Below, one piece after another: positions 55,290-64,000 of a stretch of 64,000 nucleotides of DNA. Below the pieces are notes generated by a model. The model searched no databases. It worked only from the letters and a program-made list of their open reading frames with translations, and was not told the origin of the DNA. Source of the stretch: Platynereis dumerilii. Taxonomy: Eukaryota; Annelida; Polychaeta; Phyllodocida; Nereididae. A program made the position numbers and the translations under genes. Position 1 is the first letter of the stretch. Each line of letters begins with the position of its first letter. The stretch is taken from assembly GCA_026936325.1 (NCBI GenBank), contig JAPTHN010000008.1, forward strand, positions 52,183,706 to 52,247,705, given 5' to 3'.

Positions 55290-58078
55290 AGTGAAACAGG
55301 TAGCAATCACTGTAATATGTTGAGGCTGCCAGTGCACTGTTAAGTGTGCAATAGAGGTGCTTGATTTCGCTCTTGACTCTAGATCTAGGTCAAAATTTGA
55401 TAAGTCTGAAACTCTTGTCTCCAGCGTTTAACAATTCATGAGGGCAGGAAGGTACATGGAGGACCTCTTGTCATTTGTCTTAGAAAAGGATATTAGCAAA
55501 ACTTATAACACAAAAAATATGAGGCAGAATATTTTTATCCCATCCAAAAATAGCATTGAAGTGACCAACCCCCCTGAAAATGGCCTGTCTCCACCAACAT
55601 TTTCTTTGAAAGATCACATCACAAAAACTAGTACATGATCCTGATTCAATTAAGTTCTTCCATACATGGAAACGTGACTGCCAGTCTTTTAAAGTCTAGT
55701 TACCAATAGCCGAAATAATATTCTGTATAAGAGCAGGAGGCTCTTGTGTCAGTGTCTCCAGTTATGCGTCATTAGCATCACATCAGATTTGTTTCTCAAT
55801 AAAAATGAAAGGGACACACATTCTGTGAGAAAACTTTGTGGCTGACGTTGTCTAAAAACCCAAGAAAATAACTGAACTATCTGTAGCTCTGTGTCATTTA
55901 TGTAAACTAAAAAATTAGAGTAATTCTGTTGGCATGTCAGTTGTCCTATCTCAATTTGTCATTAGCAAATGCCTTGCTACTTTATTTTGACAGCATATTT
56001 CTGGACCAAAATCACTGTGAACATGTGTCTGGTGTTCATAAGGTCAGTGCTTGCACATATTGCCGGACTGCCAGTTTTGCACTGGTCACAAAGATTTTTA
56101 CCTTAATTATCATTAGCATCACGCTGTCATTAGCATCATGTCAAAAATGGCTTATTGCCTTTATCTCACTAAAATTTTGTTACAGGTGACTGGAGTATTA
56201 TCAATAAATGTTTCAACAGAATACTACGTAAAATTTTCGCATTTTCCTTGCAGCTAACATGCTTAGTATGAAGTTTGATGCTTCTCTGAAACTACTAATC
56301 AAATAAGGGTGCCAGTGACATTTTATCATTGTCTAGCATCTGAAATATGGTTAAGCAAAGACATTGGGTGCTGGAGGGAGTAGTGGAGATCATCTTTATT
56401 ATTCAGAATCCAAACTATTGATGAAAACAAGTATTTTTGTTTGTGTTTGTAAATTTCTGGTTCAAGGATATGTTCTATCTCAATAACTGTTAGTCATAGA
56501 GACCTGATATATAGCTCAATGTGTGCAGAATAGCTGCTTTCCTATACGTTGGTAATACATTCTTCAGCTCTAAGTGGTACAGATTTAAAGTTATAGACAT
56601 GATGCTAATGACACACATATTTGGTATTTTAATTGATCAAAATGCAGTTTCTCAAAAAAAATGGCACTAGAGACCTGGAACTTGGCCCAAAATGTGCAAG
56701 CAACTTGCCTAATCATTGGCAATATATTGTTTAGCCCAAAGTGGTCAGGATTTTTTAGTCATAAGTGTAATTTCAATGAAAGTCAAAAAACATTACAGCT
56801 GTGTTTATCACCTCAATGCAGATCAGCAGAGCATTGGGACACTGGGACATGAAAGTGCAGCGATAGATGATTGTTTGACCCACCCAATGCAAACTTTACA
56901 TTGTAAAAGGCATTTCTGGAGCGAAAATTTTTCTATTTTCTTTCAGCTGAAATTTCAACGTTTTCAAATTTTGACCCATCTCCTTATTGTTTTAGTTGTT
57001 AAGTTTTTGTGATACCCAGACAAGGGCGTTGTGAAGAAACAGCATGCGATGGACTTGCATGCAAAGGAGTGACAAACTTTTTTTATCACACTTTTAACAT
57101 TACGATACCCTGGCTGAAGCTGGAAGCAAGCATTTTTTAAAAATGTTGTATGCCGAACAAACTTCTTTTTTTAGTGTCATAAGTGTCGACCAAAAATCCA
57201 TAGCCATTGGGCCTTCAAGAATTATCTTGTGGGGCCCCAATCAGAGACAATGTGTACTCGTAGCATATTTATGAAAAAAGTGGGCTTCATACCATGCCCG
57301 CACGCTGAGAAAATGACCTTAAGTATCATGCGAAGGTTAGCAATTTTGGAAGCGTAGTCCATTTGGTGTGAAGTGAATGAAATGACCACAAATGTTTTCC
57401 ATGACACCTGACAAAAAATCATGTTTGCTTAGTTTGTTACTTGCATAGAAAGTTTGTCAACCATGAAAATGTCGATACTGATTCCTATTAGCGACATAAA
57501 TCTGTGTGAAAGTACCTCCACTGCGAACAAGAAATGAGAAGTAAAAAGACTGCTAGTCACGTCTGACCTTTTCTTAATAATCATTATTACCAAACGAGCC
57601 AAATTACTTTTTATTTTCTGATAATATTATAAACTGAATGAAAATGGTTAATTATTTCACACCTTGTTTGTCTGAGACTCATGCAATACAAATATGACAT
57701 GCAAACTTATAAAGACCTTTTAAAAAAATGCAGTGCACCTGTTTTTTAAACAAAAGTTTTTATAGTTCATGTACACATATGCATGCCTTAAAACTTCCCA
57801 AGGTCAAGGATCATCTGGTCAGCAAAATACCTTGAATTAGTACAGTGTAGTATTTTTAGTAAATTTTGCACCATGAGCAGAACCTGCACCCCTACAAAGG
57901 ACCACCATGACTAGAGGAGAGATTGTCTTATAATGCAGACACCACTATATGTATTATATTCTGTCCCTTCACTTGAAAGAGGAGTGTTTTGGCCTAAAAA
58001 AATAGATAGTCAGGTGTTTAGCTGGAGCCTCCTGGAGGCTATGGAAGACCCTTAATTGTTATTAGATTATTTTTCTTA
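55290..58078. other. Unassigned, weak direct repeat only
   Basis: Segments 56498-56606 and 56667-56775 look like worn direct copies (TAGAGACCTG, AATGTGTGCA/GTGCAAGCA, CTAAGTGGTAC/CAAAGTGGTCAG). The motif CATTAGCATCA recurs near 55768, 56108 and 56128. No exon of a known family was found, although the first MMP exon could lie here unseen. Confidence 0.4.
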
Positions 58079-58254
58079 CAGATGATTCCACAATTGTAGA
58101 CAAGGAGACTGAAAGTGAAGTTTTTCCTAGGACATGTGTTCAATAGGGAAAAATGACATCAAAAAACTTTTGACATCATTTTCCCCAATAGAATGACATT
58201 TCGTAGAAAAAAAATCACATTCAGTCTCAGTGTCTACAAATATGAAATCATCTG
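58079..58254. mobile_element. Palindromic MITE, family D, complete
   Basis: The left arm CAGATGATTCCACAATTGTA and the right arm (complement of CAGATGATTTCATATTTGTA) are joined by a near-perfect central hairpin, GGGAAAAATGACATCA ... TGACATCATTTTCCCC. 176 bp. It resembles 54031-54155 and 46914-46990. Confidence 0.8.
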
Positions 58255-58394
58255 AAAGCCGGGACCAAAAATATTTTTTCATTAGCGCAAACATGATTTT
58301 CAAATTCCAATCCAAAGTATCTTTTTATTCATGTGCGAAATATTTTCATTCTCCCTGAAGTTAGTGGATTTGCAGAAAAAAAGTTTAATTTTCA

Positions 58395-58960
58395 CGAAAA
58401 CTTTGTTACTTGCATGAAGACATTCTTCATTGCGTGAAACCATTCTTCACCTGCATGAATGCATGAAAATGTTCTTCATTTGCGTGCACATATTTTACAC
58501 TTGCATGATAATATTTCGATTTTATGAAACCATTATTTACTTGCATAACAAATTCTTCACTTGCATGAGAAATTCTTCATTTGCATGGAAACATACTTTA
58601 TTTGCATTAAAATATTCTTCGATTGCATAAAAAACATTTTTCGTTTGCATGAAAACATTTTCATTTGCATGAAAACATTCTTCACTTGCATAAAACATTC
58701 TTCAATTGCATCAATTTGCATGAAAACATTTTCTGAATTTCTTCATGTGCATGAAAACATCTTCACTTGCATAAAAATGTTCTTCATTTGCACGAAAATA
58801 CTTTCATTTCCATGGAAATATTCTTCCCTGCATGTAAACGTTCTTCCCTGCATCAAAACATTCTTCTTCTGTTTTGGTATTCATGCAAAATTGTTTTTCA
58901 TTTCATCAAAATGTTTCCCATTAGCATGTATCATTTTCATTTGCAGAACACTTCTGAAGA
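58395..58960. repeat. Minisatellite, about 23-bp unit, TTGCATGAAAACATTCTTCA
   Basis: About 24 degenerate units occur over 565 bp. At least four contain the exact octamer ATTTGCAT. The plus-strand ORFs at 58430-58630, 58561-59001 and 58767-58991 are repeat readouts rich in F, I, C and K with no matching family. Confidence 0.85.
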
Positions 58961-59299
58961 AACAAATAAATTTTTGTCCACTAGACGCTGATATTAATTG
59001 ATTGGTCGTTGATGTGGTCGACAGTCACATGAACAATTGAGAAGCATACAAAAACTATGATCGGGGACCGTTCAGAATTTATAACCTGGGGGAGGGGAGT
59101 GAAAGTTTAGCTTGAGTGGTTACTAATTTTTCACATGTGCTACATTGCGTGTTAAATTGCTTTTTACACATAAGTTCGCCAATAGTGTACGAAATAAATT
59201 TCCCAGGGTGCACGTATATAACATTATCCCATGTCTAGCCAACTTTTGTCCCTAATACTGAGCTTTTCCCTGGTCAATACAGATTGAGAGAGGGAAATA

Positions 59300-59415
59300 C
59301 AACAGAAAGAAACAGGGATATATTTAGTTCAACCAATCAACTTCCTTTGGCTAATTAGCCAGCAGGGATATACTGAAAGATAATGAGATCAACAGGGATA
59401 TACTGGAACTGACCA
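59300..59415. repeat. Cluster of CAGGGATATA motifs
   Basis: CAGGGATATAYTK occurs three times, near 59315, 59361 and 59394. The same motif is built into both arms of the hairpin at 59627-59769. Confidence 0.55.
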
Positions 59416-59626
59416 ATCAAAAGACAACAGTGCCCCTATATATCATGCTTATTAGCATGTAGATACCAGCATATTTGCTGATTGTTGTGATTTAAGGCAA
59501 TTAAGTGCTGCCAATTAGAGAGTATTGATTTTTTTTGTAGCACAGCTGCATTCACATTGAGTGCTTCAAACTGTTTTACATTGATACAAAATAAAAGTAT
59601 TTAAAAAAAAAAGACATGGGATAAAA

Positions 59627-59769
59627 AGGTTATACCATGGGTTGCGGCAGTATATCCCTGGTATAGTCACCCTCGACCCCGTATATCCCTCGACCCTTCG
59701 GGTCTCGGGATATACTGGATCTTGGGTGACTATACCAGGGATATACTGCCTCCACCCATGGTATAACCT
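59627..59769. mobile_element. 143-bp perfect-ended hairpin
   Basis: AGGTTATACCATGGGT at the left is exactly inverted at the right, and CAGTATATCCCTGGTATAGT pairs with its complement further in. Only the tip is mismatched. The palindrome is non-coding and MITE-like, with no clear target-site duplication. Confidence 0.8.
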
Positions 59770-59840
59770 CATAGTATCTTTGCCGTGTTGATACATGAAA
59801 TTTGCCGTGTGATACAGGATTTTGGTGTAAATAAATTATC

Positions 59841-59980
59841 ATATGGATTTTTTTTTATATCAGCCCTTCGTATTGTGCCCTCAAGCCACATAGCTACCTC
59901 CGGTGGGGCCAATGTAAGGAGTCTCAGGCAGATACGTGGCTCTCGGGCACGATACGCGGACTGATATAAAAAATGCCATG
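59841..59980. mobile_element. Second hairpin, ATATCAG type
   Basis: ATTTTTTTTTATATCAG and TCGTATTGTGCCC at the left pair with GGGCACGATACGCGGA and CTGATATAAAAAAT at the right. The arms are about 45 bp with several mismatches. It begins some 70 bp after the hairpin at 59627. Confidence 0.75.
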
Positions 59981-59995
59981 TGGTAAAACTGTATC

Positions 59996-60225
59996 AAGTC
60001 AACTGGTAACCATGTCAACTGGTAACCAAACCAACTGGTAACCAACCAACTGGTAACCAACCAACTGGTAACCAAAATTTCTGCCAACTCATGACCATCC
60101 TTTTTTTGTGGGCCACCAACTGGTAACCACTCACTAAAATCAATTTACTGACCCTACCAACTAGTAACCAAGAGCCATACCAAGTCGTAACCAGGGCCCT
60201 ACCAAGTCGTAACCAATCAGGGAGG
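59996..60225. repeat. ACCAACTGGTAACCA minisatellite, left arm
   Basis: Units of 13-16 bp around CAACTGGTAACCA, decaying to CAAGTCGTAACCA at the right. The inverse form of the same unit makes up 60598-60812. Confidence 0.85.
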
Positions 60226-60597
60226 GCCCTACCAGAGGGGTTTCTGAACCAATTATTCATTTAATATTTTTATATATATAGTTATTATATAGTTATTATA
60301 TAGTCATTATATATACGAACTATTTTAAAAAAGTGGTAGGCTACAAAAGCCCATGTGTGCCCTTTCAAGTTAGTCGTAAATAGACACAGAGGGAATTGAT
60401 TGCAATCAAGGATGAATGAAGTCTGGTGTCAACTTCATTGCAATATTTAAGAATCTTCAAAGCTTTTAAGCCAGTGTCATACAAAAGAAATTAACTTCGA
60501 TTACTGCTTTATGATTCACATTAATTACACATTTACTTGGACAATCAAGCAATGCGCCATCTGCCTTGATTAGGAGTTTGTAAACTGTCACCAAAGA

Positions 60598-60812
60598 TTG
60601 ACTGGTGGTTACGAGGTGGTCTCCCCTGGTTACGAGTTGGTGATGAGCACTGATTGCTAGTTGGTATACAATTTTTATTTTTTGGTTAATTAATACTTGG
60701 TCATGGTCACTTGATTACATGATCTCTTGGCTACGACTTGGTTGGGATAAATGAAAAATGGTTACGTGTTGGTTTGGTTACGGCTTGGCATGGTTACTAG
60801 TTGACTAGTATT
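60598..60812. repeat. TGGTTACNAGTTGGT minisatellite, inverted right arm
   Basis: GGTTACGAGTTGGT, GGCTACGACTTGGT, GGTTACGTGTTGGT and GGTTACTAGTTG are inverse versions of the left array's unit. The two arms are separated by about 370 bp, which hold TATA-like repeats near 60270-60315. Confidence 0.8.
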
Positions 60813-61130
60813 CGATAATACATAATGGGTCATTTGCTTTGTATGTCTGCATGGGGGAGGGCAACAAAAATTTTAAGAAACCTAAGGGGGGAGTGGTACT
60901 AAAAATTCGCATTCGTATGAAACCCAAGGGGGAGGGTAAACATTATTGACAGAAAGTTCTGACAAAACTCTCACCCCCCTCTCGTCATAAATTTTCAATG
61001 GCCCTAATTATTCCACTATGTGTTTTTGATGTTTTGTAAGCAGACTGGCTCATTAATCCTCCATTTTGGCATTCTCCTCTGTTCACACAGTGTATCGATG
61101 ACTGTTTCATCAGAATCTGATTTATTTCAG
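60813..61130. other. Unassigned, 5' flank or intron of the MMP gene
   Basis: G-rich runs (AAGGGGGGAG) lie near 60885-60935. A polypyrimidine-poor but usable acceptor, TTTATTTCAG, ends at 61130. Confidence 0.5.
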
Positions 61131-61254
61131 GAATTCCTGTGCAATACCGGCTACATTGATGCTGGTTATTGTAACACCAGGGAACCAATAGCACCTTATA
61201 TATTATCAAGCGGACTTTTGAATTTTCAAAAGGATTACGGGTTACCCCAAACAG
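61131..61254 (+). CDS. Matrix metalloproteinase exon, propeptide start (partial gene)
   Basis: The exon follows acceptor TTTATTTCAG and ends at the donor ACAG|GTAAGA, with phase-1 ends on both sides of the pair of exons. It encodes about 41 residues beginning EFLCNTGYI and ending LNFQKDYGLPQTG. The pattern FL..GY..........L..FQ..YGLP.TG is the MMP propeptide helix region. MMPs are secreted zinc endopeptidases that cleave extracellular matrix, and the propeptide keeps them latent. The signal-peptide exon upstream was not found. Three cysteines in or near this segment are not usual for the family. The frame is continuous with the next exon (61702-61812). Confidence 0.85.
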
Positions 61255-61701
61255 GTAAGACACTTGTTGATTTTCAAAATGGCTTCTCTTGGAACTTTGA
61301 CGATATCCTATTGTATGTACCGTATTTTCTGTAGGCCTATTAGGTGACCATTCTGTAATAAACGCCCATCCCCTTCCACCTAGAATTGATTTTAATTAAA
61401 ATTCTACCAAAATATGACCATATCCAACCTTTTTTAAATCAAAAACCTGCATTTATATTGACAACTCCCCCATTCTCGCCCATTTCTGGGTGCGTCTGCA
61501 ACATTCCCGCATGATGCTGATGGCCCTCTGGTGGATTCTGGCTGCATGAAATATTGGTAACAACCTTCTGCTGAGATGGCGAAATGATTTCAATTATTAA
61601 TCTCTCATCTCATCATTACGTCTGCCCACCGGGCACCTAATTAAAATATGGTGTCTGTTGAACTGTTTAGTGTTTATGAGATATAAATTACTTAATTGCA
61701 G
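61255..61701 (+). other. MMP intron, 447 bp, phase 1
   Basis: Starts GTAAGA and ends TTAATTGCAG. No repeat or regulatory site was recognised. Confidence 0.75.
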
Positions 61702-61812
61702 GTTATGATGATGAACAGACAAGGATATTTCGAAGTCAACCACGATGCGGCGATCCGCTTATCGGTAAACCAGAAATACCTGGAGATAGACAAGGGCGAT
61801 TCGACATTAGAA
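61702..61812 (+). CDS. Matrix metalloproteinase exon with cysteine switch
   Basis: This exon follows acceptor CTTAATTGCAG and ends at donor AGAA|GTAAAT. With the last base of the previous exon it reads GYDDEQTRIFRSQ, then PRCGDPLIG, and ends GDRQGRFDIR. PRCGxPD is the MMP cysteine switch, whose Cys blocks the catalytic zinc. Here the motif is PRCGDP followed by Leu instead of the usual V-P-D order, a variant but with the key Arg and Cys kept. No furin RxKR site is seen at the end. The catalytic exons (HExxHxxGxxH) are not in the window. Confidence 0.85.
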
Positions 61813-61851
61813 GTAAATATAATAATTTTTTGCATCCTCAGTATGTTATAT

Positions 61852-61960
61852 AGATAGTGGATGGTGAGGAGACCAATATTGAGTTTTATTGGCCGAAGCA
61901 GTAATATTACCTGTTAAGGCCAATAAAACTCAATATTGGTCGACTCAACATCCACTATTT
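61852..61960. mobile_element. 109-bp MITE in MMP intron
   Basis: The left arm AGATAGTGGATG ... CCAATATTGAGTTTTATTGG is inverted at the right (CCAATAAAACTCAATATTGG ... CATCCACTATTT). GTTATAT occurs at 61845-61851 and 61961-61967, a possible 7-bp TSD. It starts 39 bp after the splice donor. Confidence 0.75.
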
Positions 61961-62030
61961 GTTATATTCTGTAGCAAATTTTTCAGACTTATCTGATGTT
62001 TGTAAAATACTGGTTTTTCTGAAGATACTT

Positions 62031-62994
62031 AGGGGAGAGCGGGGCACAGTGAGACACTTTTTTTATTTTCAAGTGTACCAAAATGTTGGCAGTAACGAGT
62101 TAATTGAGATTTGATTCACATTATAGATTTGACGTTGGGTATATTGTCCAGTATTTTCAGGTACCTACAATTTACAGGTTTGGAGAAACGTTGAGTTACG
62201 TCCATGCTCGTTAAGTGTGTCACTGTGCCCCGTGGGCGAGGCACAGTGAGACAGCAGGCGGGGCACAGTGAGACAGGGCATCTGCTGCCATAACTGCCGA
62301 TCCTCAGAACCTGCGGAATTGTTCTATCAATTGTTGCTACAGAAACTACTGTACTCTAATAAAAGCAGCTGGCTAGGTGATTTTTTAGGTCCTTTTTTGA
62401 GCATGTTTTGAAACTTCATCGAACAGCACACATGCACGACTTATTTAATCTGCCGCACCTGTTACATACTAATCAAAATTCTTCTCGGATACTTCCCTTT
62501 GATATGACTCACTAAAATCAGTAGTTTATAGGAGGCATTTTGTTTTTAATAGTGAATTGTGAGCTATGCATTATATTCAGGTCGTTTCGAGTGTATTTGG
62601 TGATGTCTCACTGTGCCCCTCCTCAAACTGTCTCACTGTGCCCCACGCAGCTCTCTTTATAAAATTTTTAAATCCCGCAGACCTGGTGCCTGCATTGTGG
62701 TTCGTCAACTCACTAAACTGAGACAAATAATCAAGGTTTGAATCCCTGGCAATTGATTTGCATTATACCATTTTTCTTGGGGATTATAACAAAAAGTCAT
62801 TTAGCAAAATTATTTACTTTTACTGGCTAAAAACCAAAATATTGAAATTCCACTCTCGATGTGCTGTGTAGGCATTCAGGATATAGGACAGTCTCTCAGT
62901 TGTTTACTTTTTGTGCTATACAAAAGCGGGTTGATCTTTATATCGTACCAGTTAGACGCTACGAGCTTTGTCTCACTGTGCCCCGCTCTCCCCT
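62031..62994. mobile_element. 964-bp DNA element in MMP intron, 4-bp TSD
   Basis: AGGGGAGAGCGGGGCACAGT is exactly inverted at the right end (62975-62994) and the match continues through GAGACA. ACTT flanks both ends (62027-62030, 62995-62998). The motif GGGGCACAGTGAGACA recurs inside in both orientations (near 62210-62275 and 62605-62645). No transposase is seen, and a 4-bp non-TTAA duplication leaves the superfamily open. Confidence 0.85.
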
Positions 62995-63126
62995 ACTTGA
63001 TTTATATAAAATTTACATAATTTTCCCCCTATATACAATGGGCATATTTAGAAAATGATAAATTGACATTTCAAGAAGTTAAATTTTGTCAAACCACAGC
63101 CTTACCTTTATTAATAAGAGGCAATT

Positions 63127-63460
63127 AAGTGCATGGTTGCGAGTTCCTCCGTGGCCTAATGGTTAAGAGTGCTTGTTTGCACAACCACTGGCTCTGAGGG
63201 CGTCGGTTCGAATCCCACCCCGGAACTCAATTTAGTCCGAGCCCATGGGACATTAAATGGAGGCGGGTTGTATCCAGTGTTCTATGCTGGGGCAACTGAA
63301 AGACCCTTGGCATCCCTGAATTAATAGGGTATGTACCAGACTCACAGTCTTCTCATCTCATCATCATGCCTCGATATAGCCCAATAAGGTGCTGCTGAGG
63401 CGTAAAACACAAACAAACAAACAAACAAACAAACAAACAAACAAACAAGTGCATGGTTGC
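63127..63460 (+). mobile_element. Full-length tRNA-derived SINE, family C, 14-bp TSD
   Basis: The SINE body (63141-63446) begins GAGTTCCTCCGTGGCCTAAT, with A box TGGCCTAATGG and B box GGTTCGAATCC. GAGTTCC pairs with GGAACTC as a tRNA acceptor stem would. The 3' part ends GCTGAGGCGTAAAACACAAA followed by (CAAA)n. AAGTGCATGGTTGC flanks it at 63127-63140 and 63447-63460. The tail matches the tail-only insertions at 14272, 34935 and 39956. It is not a working tRNA gene. Confidence 0.93.
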
Positions 63461-64000
63461 AGCTGAATGCACTGAGGCAAGCTGAGAAGAGGTTCAACTA
63501 GTAGGGTCCAGGAGGGGATTCTGCTTATTTTGAGGGTTTCGTGTACATGGTGGTAAACTGACCTTGTTTATTGTGATAAACACTCAATTGCGAGCAATCA
63601 AAGACAATGTTTGGTTGAAATTATTGTACACTTTGGTAGAGCACACATTGGGTGTAAAATTTAATATCAACAAAATGTTCTTTGTTAGAACACAGTCTTT
63701 GAATTCGAAAATGTAAAAATCTGTGCTATTGGCCCAAGCATAAATATGACCCTTTTTGTCTGTGCTATGATTATTTCTCTTGGAGGTTCCACATGCCAAT
63801 GACCATTGAATTGATTCATTTTAAAGGTTAATCTTTCCTTTGGTGTCAGTAATGTGGAATAAAAAGGATGTTCAAATTCAAATTCAAATTCAAATTCAAA
63901 TGTTTGATTATTCTCGGAAAGAAAGCAGTTACAGAAACACAGTAATAACAAATAAAAACAGAAATTAAAAAGAATGGGTTCTACTTCTTAGCTAAAAAGT
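63461..64000. other. Unassigned, with a TTCAAA hexamer run
   Basis: (AAATTC)n covers about 63870-63901. No MMP catalytic exon was found before the window ends. Confidence 0.55.

Noticed and set aside
58561-59001. 146-residue F/I/C-rich protein
   Set aside because: It is a readout of the TTGCATGAAAACATTCTTCA minisatellite.
63141-63225. tRNA gene
   Set aside because: It has A and B boxes and a pairing acceptor stem, but a 220-bp SINE body, repeat tail and 14-bp TSD follow. It is a SINE head.
1-64000. Retroviral, LTR or Polinton copy
   Set aside because: I looked for paired long direct repeats with TG...CA ends, gag/pol-type domains, capsid and protein-primed polymerase motifs and saw none.

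Overview
This window looks like non-coding, repeat-rich DNA from an animal nuclear genome. It is AT-rich, has no dense long ORFs or operons, and carries LINEs, tRNA-derived SINEs, hAT, Tc1/mariner-like and piggyBac-like fragments, and several minisatellites. The one host gene I can support is the start of a matrix metalloproteinase (MMP) gene near the right edge, with spliced exons and phase-1 introns. The repeat mix suggests a marine invertebrate (a deuterostome or a mollusc-like lophotrochozoan), but I cannot place the species from sequence alone. I saw no retroviral, LTR or Polinton copy.

Layout. 0-4.8 kb: old SINE and hAT fragments and one fold-back element. 4.85-9.35 kb: a 4.5 kb array of a 13-bp unit, flanked by an 11-bp inverted repeat and a hairpin that resemble Helentron-associated elements. 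9.9-11.4 kb: a 1.4 kb fold-back Tc1/mariner-like element. 13-16.1 kb: hAT MITEs, SINEs and SINE-tail insertions, several nested, with clear target-site duplications (TSDs). 17-22.7 kb: simple and degenerate repeats. 22.7-25.0 kb: a minisatellite-cored repeat whose inverted partner lies at 48.3-50.9 kb. 25.4-26.2 kb: a 142-bp tandem repeat. 26.5-27.5 kb: SINEs and a palindromic MITE. 29.3-34.8 kb: a TTAA-flanked element holding a CR1/L2-type LINE, itself split by a SINE. 34.9-36.9 kb: a SINE-tail insertion, a degenerate minisatellite with a MITE in it, and a piggyBac-like MITE. 39.6-41.8 kb: a GATA microsatellite, a MITE and a 1.3 kb hAT element. 41.8-44.3 kb: a decayed LINE carrying an insertion with a Penelope-type GIY-YIG endonuclease fragment. 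47.2-51.7 kb: a Tc1-like inverted-repeat span. 52.4-54.0 kb: a three-level nest (hAT in hAT in SINE). 58-60.8 kb: palindromes and minisatellites. 61.1-61.8 kb: two MMP exons encoding the end of the propeptide with its cysteine switch. The introns around them hold three mobile elements.

The best biology here is transposition history that can be read base by base. At least eleven insertions have a perfect TSD of 6 bp or more, so their order can be worked out. The most unusual items are the SINE-tail-only insertions with 14-bp TSDs, the Penelope-in-LINE chimera with its hammerhead-like motif, the 13-bp array with Helentron-like ends, and the inverted-minisatellite fold-back at 60 kb. All calls are by eye. 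Copy numbers are estimates from length and unit size, and no database search was run.
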